DNA of 9,819 bases from Vulcanimicrobiota bacterium (GTDB taxonomy: Bacteria > Vulcanimicrobiota > Vulcanimicrobiia > Vulcanimicrobiales > Vulcanimicrobiaceae), in the NCBI GenBank assembly GCA_019245275.1, contig JAFARW010000117.1, forward strand, positions 1 through 9,819. Reading direction: 5' to 3'. Position 1 is the stretch's first letter, and each line of letters starts with the position of its first letter. The notes beneath the pieces are model-generated. The model was not told the DNA's origin. It did no database searches and saw only the letters and a list, made by a program, of their open reading frames with translations. The position numbers and the translations under genes are program-made. Shown here piece by piece: positions 5,402 to 9,819 of this stretch.

Positions 5402-5663
5402 GATGCAAGCTAGGCGCATGAATGCGCTGTCTTTGTTCGGTTTCGCCGCGGTCGGCGCGATGGCGGTGTTTTATGCATTCGAGAACCGAGGGCCGGTGTT
5501 TACACTGGCCTTCGCTTTTGCGTGCGTCGCGGCGTCGATCTACGGGTTTCTGGCCGGCACGTGGCCCTTCGGAATCATCGAGGCGCTCTGGGCGCTTTTG
5601 GCGTTATACCGGTGGCGGGAGCGAATAAGAGTGGCGGCAGGCGGCGGCGAGTTGCGCCCTTAG
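5397..5663 (+). CDS. Small conserved membrane protein, function unknown
   Basis: An 88-residue hydrophobic protein with about three membrane segments: roughly 9-27 (NALSLFGFAAVGAMAVFYAF), 33-51 and 54-70 (TWPFGIIEALWALLALYRW). It ends in a basic, then glycine-rich, tail. The pattern FENRGPVFTLAFAFACVAAS...YGFLAGTWPFGIIEALWA matches small inner-membrane proteins I recognise from many bacteria without an assigned function. The start is uncertain. GTG 5397 gives the longest frame, but it lies in the -35 of the opposing promoter and has no Shine-Dalgarno. ATG 5403 and ATG 5418 are alternatives, and 5418 fits best with the family's short N-terminus. The stop is one base from the stop of the convergent HdeD gene. 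Confidence 0.8.
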   Translation: MKMQARRMNALSLFGFAAVGAMAVFYAFENRGPVFTLAFAFACVAASIYGFLAGTWPFGIIEALWALLALYRWRERIRVAAGGGELRP

Positions 5664-5664
5664 T

Positions 5665-6216
5665 TTAAGGGGCATTGCTCTGGTGCGAAGCAAGCGCTTT
5701 GAGACGAAAACTCAGCGCGACCTGCAATACGCCGAAAATGATCGCGTAGAACGCGATCAGCCAAACGACAGCGAGTGCGCCGGCAACCGGATTGCGCAGA
5801 ACGAGCACGCCGAAAACGATCGATGCGAGTCCCGCGAGGATATAGAGAAACTCGTTAGCGACCACTTTCCGAAGGCTGATTCCCGCGATGATCTCGATCA
5901 CGCCGGTTGCAATCGCCCAAAAGGCGACGAAATAGACAAACAAGCCAGCGCTGTACAGCGGATACAGCCAGATCAACACGCCGAGTATGATCCCGATCGC
6001 GCCTTCGAAGATTAACCATCCGCGATGTGAGGCTCCCGCGTGCGAGAACGCCGCGACGAGCGCGAAAATGCCATCGACTAATGCATAGGCGCCGATCATG
6101 ATCGCCAGCACCAAAAGCGTAATACCGGGCCATAAGAAAGCCAAGATGCCGAAAATGACGCCGGCGAGACCGCGAATCAGAAAAGCCCACCAATTGCGAG
6201 CCAAAACTTCGATCAC
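5665..6216 (-). CDS. HdeD family acid-resistance membrane protein (DUF308)
   Basis: A 183-residue integral membrane protein of the HdeD/DUF308 family, with the standard six membrane segments (about 11-29, 34-56, 67-85, 89-112, 124-140 and 144-170). Recognisable family features are the opening NWWAFLIRGLAGVIFGILAFLWPG (within residues 8-31), ALVDGIFALVAAF (45-57), GWLIFEGAIGIILG (66-79) and the repeat-like second half ILAGLASIVFGVLVL (126-140). Family knowledge: E. coli HdeD contributes to acid resistance at high cell density; the mechanism is unknown. The start is GTG at 6216 with no clear Shine-Dalgarno and no in-frame ATG close upstream. It is the last gene of the leftward run MFS - DUF1326 - DUF2182 - HdeD, separated from DUF2182 by 97 bases in which I see no convincing promoter or terminator. 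Confidence 0.93.
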   Translation of the reverse strand: MIEVLARNWWAFLIRGLAGVIFGILAFLWPGITLLVLAIMIGAYALVDGIFALVAAFSHAGASHRGWLIFEGAIGIILGVLIWLYPLYSAGLFVYFVAFWAIATGVIEIIAGISLRKVVANEFLYILAGLASIVFGVLVLRNPVAGALAVVWLIAFYAIIFGVLQVALSFRLKALASHQSNAP

Positions 6217-6313
6217 GCAAGAAGCAATTGGCGTGCCGTCGCGCGTGATCCTCGTACGTAGCTCTTGGTGAGCGCCCGACCTGGAATCTGCCCTCGGAGA
6301 CTCGTTAGCCGGC

Positions 6314-7093
6314 CTACGAAATTCCCGATAAAGCGTGCGGCAGCCACGCTGGGTGCGCCAAGATCAACGCCGCCCAGATGATCAGGACGACGCCAACGGC
6401 CGGCACGATGCGTTTGCCGTGTGCGCCGATTTTTTCGTACACCATGAGCGCAGTCAGCGCTGCCATCCACCATAGATTGGCAAAGCCCGCTGCAAAACTA
6501 ACGAGCATCAACGCCCAGCAGCAACCGACGCAAAACAACCCATGGTCGCGACCGAGCGCAAACGCTGCCGCAACGCCGCGGCGATAGTGCTGCATCAAGT
6601 AAAGCCCGGGAAGCCGGCATTTCGTTAAACACGCATCTTTGAGTTTAGAGAATTGAAAGACGCCCGCTAGCGCGAGCACGGCCGCAGCGATCAGCCACGG
6701 ATGTGCCGCGAGCCAACTCCAACGATCGACGAGCCGATGCACCACGATATCTCCGGAAAACGCCGCAATACCGAAGATCGTCCAAACCACAACATAGCCA
6801 CCCAGGAAAGCAGCCATTACCGTGCCGCGATTCGCCTGATTTGCCGACGTCGTTGCGAACATCCGCATCAACGGCAAACTGGACGGCAGCATCATGGCCG
6901 CGATCATCGCTTGCCACGCGAGCACGAAGAGAAGAAGAGCGACCCAAATCGGCAGGCCGCCTTCAATCAGCGTATCGTGGTGGATCAGCTTGCCCGAGCC
7001 GGTGATCTGCGCCACGATCGCCAGCAGCCATGCGCCGGCGATCGCGGCAAGGATCAACGGAGATATTCGGCCGGCGGGCGCGGCGCCGAGCAT
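6314..7093 (-). CDS. DUF2182 predicted metal-binding integral membrane protein
   Basis: A 259-residue protein of the DUF2182 family with about seven hydrophobic segments. The family signatures are clear: LAWQAMIAAMMLPSSLPLMR (58-77), FSKLKDACLTKCRLP (148-162) and HGLFCVGCCWALM (184-196), followed by FANLWWMAALTALMVYEK (204-221). Cys155, Cys159, Cys188, Cys191, Cys192 and His184, near membrane helices, are the reason the family is described as metal-binding; the metal and reaction are not established. Its ATG comes two bases after the stop of the DUF1326 gene, so the two are translationally coupled. DUF1326-DUF2182 pairs recur across bacteria, which implies a joint function at the membrane. 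Confidence 0.94.
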   Translation of the reverse strand: MLGAAPAGRISPLILAAIAGAWLLAIVAQITGSGKLIHHDTLIEGGLPIWVALLLFVLAWQAMIAAMMLPSSLPLMRMFATTSANQANRGTVMAAFLGGYVVVWTIFGIAAFSGDIVVHRLVDRWSWLAAHPWLIAAAVLALAGVFQFSKLKDACLTKCRLPGLYLMQHYRRGVAAAFALGRDHGLFCVGCCWALMLVSFAAGFANLWWMAALTALMVYEKIGAHGKRIVPAVGVVLIIWAALILAHPAWLPHALSGIS

Positions 7094-7095
7094 CT

Positions 7096-7770
7096 CTAGC
7101 CGGAGTAGTTGATGACGTAATCTCCCTGAATCGCATTGCGGTCTTCGAAAGACCAGCGCATGTTGTGTTTCGGAATATTGACGACATGCCGCTTGGCTTT
7201 CGCGACGTATGCGGGCGAGCCGGGGATCGTCGAGAAGATCGAGTCGCGCAGCGTCGTGATCACATTCTGGCCTGAACGATAGGGCTCCATCTCGGCGTCG
7301 ACCAAACCGTCGCCGACTTTGAGCGTGCCTTCACCTCCGCGAACGGTGTGCGTAATCGGAACGCGCTCAACCGCGATCACTTCATCGACGAGCTGCGCCA
7401 AATCGGCGAGCGGCCCGCCAAGTTTGCCGGAATATGCATCTTGCAGGGCCTGCAACTGTTCGTCGGTTGCTTTGTCGTCGACGAGCATGAGAACTTTCCA
7501 ACTGTGCGGGGTCAGAACGTTGCCCGGAATCTTACAGATGTTGACCATGGTTAGGCCGCTGACGTCTACGCCGTTGATCTTTCCTTTATCGAAATTGTAG
7601 GCGACAAAGGCATCGCACGTGCCTTTATCGGGATCTTCGCCGATCCAGCATGGGCAGAGGACGTTGCACGAACACGCCTCGAGCAACGCGCCTTGCAGAC
7701 TGTAGACGGTACCTTCGGCTTCCGGTCTCGCTTGGGTCGCGGTGCCGGACGCCTGTTGCGCAGTGGTCAT
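7096..7770 (-). CDS. DUF1326 domain protein
   Basis: A 224-residue soluble protein of the DUF1326 family, of usual length. After a low-complexity N-terminus (A/Q/T-rich, residues 1-20) comes the defining cysteine block EACSCNVLCPCWIG (31-44) with Cys33, 35, 39 and 41, and then Cys52 and Cys79. Further conserved parts are MVNICKIPGNV (75-85), the central DDKATDEQLQALQDAYSGKLGGPLADL region and PKHNMRWSFEDRNAIQGDYVI at the C-terminus. The cysteines suggest metal or thiol chemistry, but no activity is established for the family. No signal peptide is seen, so it is probably cytosolic. Purine-rich GGAAG five bases before the ATG, with AGGAG further up, provides the ribosome binding site. It follows the MFS gene by 42 bases and is coupled to DUF2182 downstream. 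Confidence 0.95.
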   Translation of the reverse strand: MTTAQQASGTATQARPEAEGTVYSLQGALLEACSCNVLCPCWIGEDPDKGTCDAFVAYNFDKGKINGVDVSGLTMVNICKIPGNVLTPHSWKVLMLVDDKATDEQLQALQDAYSGKLGGPLADLAQLVDEVIAVERVPITHTVRGGEGTLKVGDGLVDAEMEPYRSGQNVITTLRDSIFSTIPGSPAYVAKAKRHVVNIPKHNMRWSFEDRNAIQGDYVINYSG

Positions 7771-7812
7771 AAGAACTTCCGCTCCTCTCTCAAGACGGAC
7801 CGGAAGAGTTAG

Positions 7813-9021
7813 CTAGCGACGTCCGTGAGCCATCTTTAGGGCTTCGGGGCGGCGTCGCAGCGCCAGCATCGAGAAGGCGCCGAGTGCCGGCCCGATCGCC
7901 AACAGCGCGAAGACGTGCGTCCACCCGAGTGCGCTGTGCGCAGCGCCAATTAGCCAGATCGTGACGAGCGTGATTAAGAACCCAATGCCCATTTGCAGTG
8001 TCAGCGCGGTTCCAACGTAAGCGCTGTCGGCAAGCTCCGTTACCGCAGCCGAAAATTGCGCGGAATCCGCGATCACGGAAAATCCCCAGATAATCAATGC
8101 GGTGATGACGAGCCACGGCGCCATTCCGAAAGTAAAGCCGATCGTCAGAGAGAGCGCTCCACTGACGATCATCGCGCCTGCGGCGACCAGTGAACGTCCG
8201 ATGCGATCCGCCAAGACGCCGGCGACGATGCAACCGACCGCACCGATCAAACCGAAGGCAATGAAAATCCACGGCCCGCCTTTGGCATGCGATCCGCATG
8301 CGATCAAACTCGCTTGAAAGAAAACCGGCGCCCACGCCCAGACGGCGTACAATTCCCACATGTGTCCCCAATAACCGCAATCGGCGAGCAAGACACCACG
8401 ATCTTTGAGAATCTTTGGAACAGCATTCAGCTCGAATTTGGCCAAGGGAAGTGCAATCGGCGCAGGCGGCAGCAGCGAGATGATGGGAATGCCGATCAAG
8501 GCGAGGATGCTCGACGCAATGATGACCACTTGCCATGCGACTTCGCCGCCGGAAAAAAGATGCGGCGAGAAAGAGCCGAGCGTCAGTGCGCCGATGAGGA
8601 TGCCGGTGGCAACTCCACGCTCGCGCGCAAACCAAGCGCTCAACAGTTTAACCGCCGGCGGATAAACGATCGCTAGTCCGGCGCCGGTCAAAAACCGGAG
8701 TGCGAGCGCGAGCGGTACGGAGTGCGTGAACGCAATCGAAACATTTGCGAGCGCCGCGATAAGCATGCCGATGCGCATGAGATTTCGCGGCGCAATCACA
8801 TCGGGCAGCGCGACAAACGAACTCGTCAGAGCGCCGGCGACGAAGCCCAGCTGCACCGCTGCGGTAATCCATCCCTGATTCTGCGGCGCGATGCTGTAGG
8901 CGCTCGAAACCTGCGTGATTACGGCCGTTGCCGAAAACCACGTTGCCATCGCAAGCACGTTTGCGCCTGCGATGGTCGCTAATGCGCGCCAGCGCACAGA
9001 GTTTAAATTCGATCCGCCCAT
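7813..9021 (-). CDS. MFS transporter
   Basis: A 402-residue major facilitator superfamily permease with about 12 predicted membrane helices. Visible signatures include MATWFSATAVITQVSSAYS (25-43) in helix 1, AWFARERGVATGILIG (129-144) in the loop before helix 5 and the motif A-like ADRIGRS (271-277) between helices 8 and 9, with RRRPE at the cytoplasmic C-terminal end. The substrate cannot be read; the helix-1 WFSATAV pattern occurs in uncharacterised prokaryotic MFS exporters and anion-type permeases. It heads the leftward run with DUF1326, DUF2182 and HdeD, and is divergent (89 bases) from the small protein gene at 9111, close to soxR. An efflux role under redox stress would fit the context, but I see no SoxR operator. 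The Shine-Dalgarno is weak at the ATG. Confidence 0.92.
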   Translation of the reverse strand: MGGSNLNSVRWRALATIAGANVLAMATWFSATAVITQVSSAYSIAPQNQGWITAAVQLGFVAGALTSSFVALPDVIAPRNLMRIGMLIAALANVSIAFTHSVPLALALRFLTGAGLAIVYPPAVKLLSAWFARERGVATGILIGALTLGSFSPHLFSGGEVAWQVVIIASSILALIGIPIISLLPPAPIALPLAKFELNAVPKILKDRGVLLADCGYWGHMWELYAVWAWAPVFFQASLIACGSHAKGGPWIFIAFGLIGAVGCIVAGVLADRIGRSLVAAGAMIVSGALSLTIGFTFGMAPWLVITALIIWGFSVIADSAQFSAAVTELADSAYVGTALTLQMGIGFLITLVTIWLIGAAHSALGWTHVFALLAIGPALGAFSMLALRRRPEALKMAHGRR

Positions 9022-9110
9022 CGTTACGGCGCAAGGTTTTTCTGCCGAGTCGCAAACCCCGTTGCCCTGCCGCGTTGACGGCCCTCCGGAGTCTTTTAAA
9101 GGAGTGCTAC

Positions 9111-9385
9111 ATGGCTAAGATCGTCGTTACTGCTCAAGTCAAAGGTCCTGTGAAGTGGGAAGAGAGCTTTCGAACGCATGGCGATCTTTTCAAACGCCAG
9201 AAGCTGACGAAACCGATCGATTTTGGGGTTAGCGCTAATCAGGTTGCCGTCTGCTTTGAGACCGATGATCTGGGCAATCTCCAAGCATTTTGCAATCACC
9301 GGAAACGGCTGACGCGATGGATGTTGACGGCGTCTTGCGTGACACGGTTAACATCTACGTCCTAGACAAAAACTACAAAGCCTAA
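9111..9385 (+). CDS. Small conserved protein, frameshifted near its 3' end
   Basis: A strong ribosome binding site (AAAGGAG, 9098-9104) precedes ATG 9111. The protein starts MAKIVVTAQVKGPVKWEESF, then RTHGDLFKRQ and VAVCFETDDLGNLQAF. I recognise this as a family of about 90-residue proteins (KIVVTAQV, W-E-x-x-F-R-T-H-G-D-L-F) without assigned function. As written, the frame then runs into CNHRKRLTRW and stops at 9363-9365. The expected family ending, SPETADAMDVDG...NIYVLDKNYKA, is intact in the neighbouring frame and ends with TAA at 9383-9385. One missing T in the run TTTT (9288-9291) accounts for this exactly: TTTTT would read AF-LQ-SPET and give a 91-residue protein. It is either a sequencing or assembly error or a real recent inactivation. 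The stop overlaps that of the convergent soxR gene. Confidence 0.85.
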
Positions 9386-9816
9386 AAGTCGAGCAGCTGC
9401 GGGCCGGGTCCCTCGTTAGCAAGGACATCCATCGGGTTTCGCAGCGGGCAACTGTCGATCGACAAACAACCGCAGCCGATGCAGTCGCCGAGCTGATCGC
9501 GTAGCGCCACAAGGCGCTCGATGCGGCCGTTGAGTTCGTTCTTCCACCGATTGGACATGCGCGCCCAATCTTTCGCAGAGACGGTGCGCTTCGTTGGCAG
9601 CGTTGCGAGCGCGTCGCGGATTTCGCCGAGCGAGATGCCGGCGCGTTGCGCAACCCGGATGATCGCAATTCGACGCAGCTCCGCGCGCTCGAAGCGGCGC
9701 TGATTGCCTTTGTTGCGCTCGCTGCGGATCAGGCCTTTGGCTTCGTAGAAGTGGATCGTTGACACGGCGACGCCGCTGCGCGTCGCGACCTCGCCCACCG
9801 TAAGCAAATCGGACAT
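9382..9816 (-). CDS. soxR: SoxR, redox-sensitive MerR-family transcriptional activator
   Basis: A 144-residue MerR-family regulator (E. coli SoxR has 154). The N-terminal winged helix reads LTVGEVATRSGVAVSTIHFY (5-24), EAKGLIRSERNKGNQRRFER (25-44), then the dimerisation helix (about 80-110). The C-terminal cluster CIGCGCLSIDSC (112-123) has the CX2CXCX5C spacing of the SoxR [2Fe-2S] centre, followed by PLRNP. Family knowledge: oxidation or nitrosylation of the cluster by redox-active compounds activates target promoters. In many non-enteric bacteria the targets are transporters and oxidoreductases and not soxS; no soxS is seen here. The MFS gene or the FMN reductase gene in this window could be targets (inference). 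Its ATG lies three bases from the right edge, so its promoter and SoxR box are not visible. Its stop overlaps the stop of the convergent small gene. Confidence 0.96.
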   Translation of the reverse strand: MSDLLTVGEVATRSGVAVSTIHFYEAKGLIRSERNKGNQRRFERAELRRIAIIRVAQRAGISLGEIRDALATLPTKRTVSAKDWARMSNRWKNELNGRIERLVALRDQLGDCIGCGCLSIDSCPLRNPMDVLANEGPGPQLLDF

Positions 9817-9819
9817 GGT

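Noticed and set aside
6217..6313. Promoter or terminator between DUF2182 and HdeD
   Set aside because: Only short palindromes (such as CGTACG) occur, with no paired -35/-10 or hairpin plus T run.
9022..9110. SoxR operator or standard promoter between the MFS gene and the small gene
   Set aside because: TTGACG (9075-9080) has no -10 at a usable distance (AAAGGA at 17 nt), CTCCGGAG is too short a palindrome, and no CCTCAAG-type arms are present.
8928..9110. Upstream extension of the small gene to a longer rightward frame
   Set aside because: It would overlap the start of the MFS gene, and the strong AAAGGAG plus ATG at 9111 match the family's own start.

Overview
This is a moderately GC-rich bacterial chromosomal window, densely packed with genes. 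It holds 12 protein-coding genes (one cut by the left edge, one carrying a probable frameshift). I see no rRNA, tRNA, CRISPR array, IS element or phage gene. The mix (an ECF42-type sigma factor with its DGPF partner, a CadC-like/TPR regulator, an orphan oligopeptide-binding lipoprotein, HdeD, the DUF1326/DUF2182 pair and SoxR) suits an environmental, possibly soil or acid-exposed, bacterium. Candidatus Eremiobacterota, Acidobacteriota and some Proteobacteria would all fit. The sequence alone does not settle the phylum.

Left block (1-1899, minus strand, read right to left): an exordium-like/metalloprotease-like protein, an NADPH-dependent FMN reductase that starts directly after its stop codon, then after 75 bases (with a strong GC hairpin) a DGPF/YCII protein and the start of an ECF42-like sigma factor 1 nt after the DGPF stop.

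Middle block (2001-5663): a small HicB-like-fold protein whose start codon lies between two copies of the same hairpin-forming repeat; a REP-like CCCTGAGC...GAAGGG element; and a peptide-binding lipoprotein whose Shine-Dalgarno and start codon are locked in a long hairpin. The lipoprotein gene converges with, and overlaps by 38 nt, a winged-helix/TPR regulator. The regulator and a small membrane protein diverge from an interval where two good sigma-70 promoters face each other, overlap at their -10 boxes and are interleaved with three palindromes.

Right block (5665-9816): a minus-strand run MFS transporter - DUF1326 - DUF2182 - HdeD, all likely envelope or stress functions. Divergent from the MFS gene is a small unnamed protein with a one-base deletion near its 3' end, and converging on that is a complete SoxR with its [2Fe-2S] cysteine cluster. 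Together the right side looks like a redox, metal or toxicant stress locus. That is an inference from family content, not shown directly.

The most interesting signals are regulatory: the start-sequestering hairpin competing with a REP-like element (2342-2381), the overlapping promoter/triple-palindrome region (5349-5401), and the duplicated hairpin around the start at 2052.
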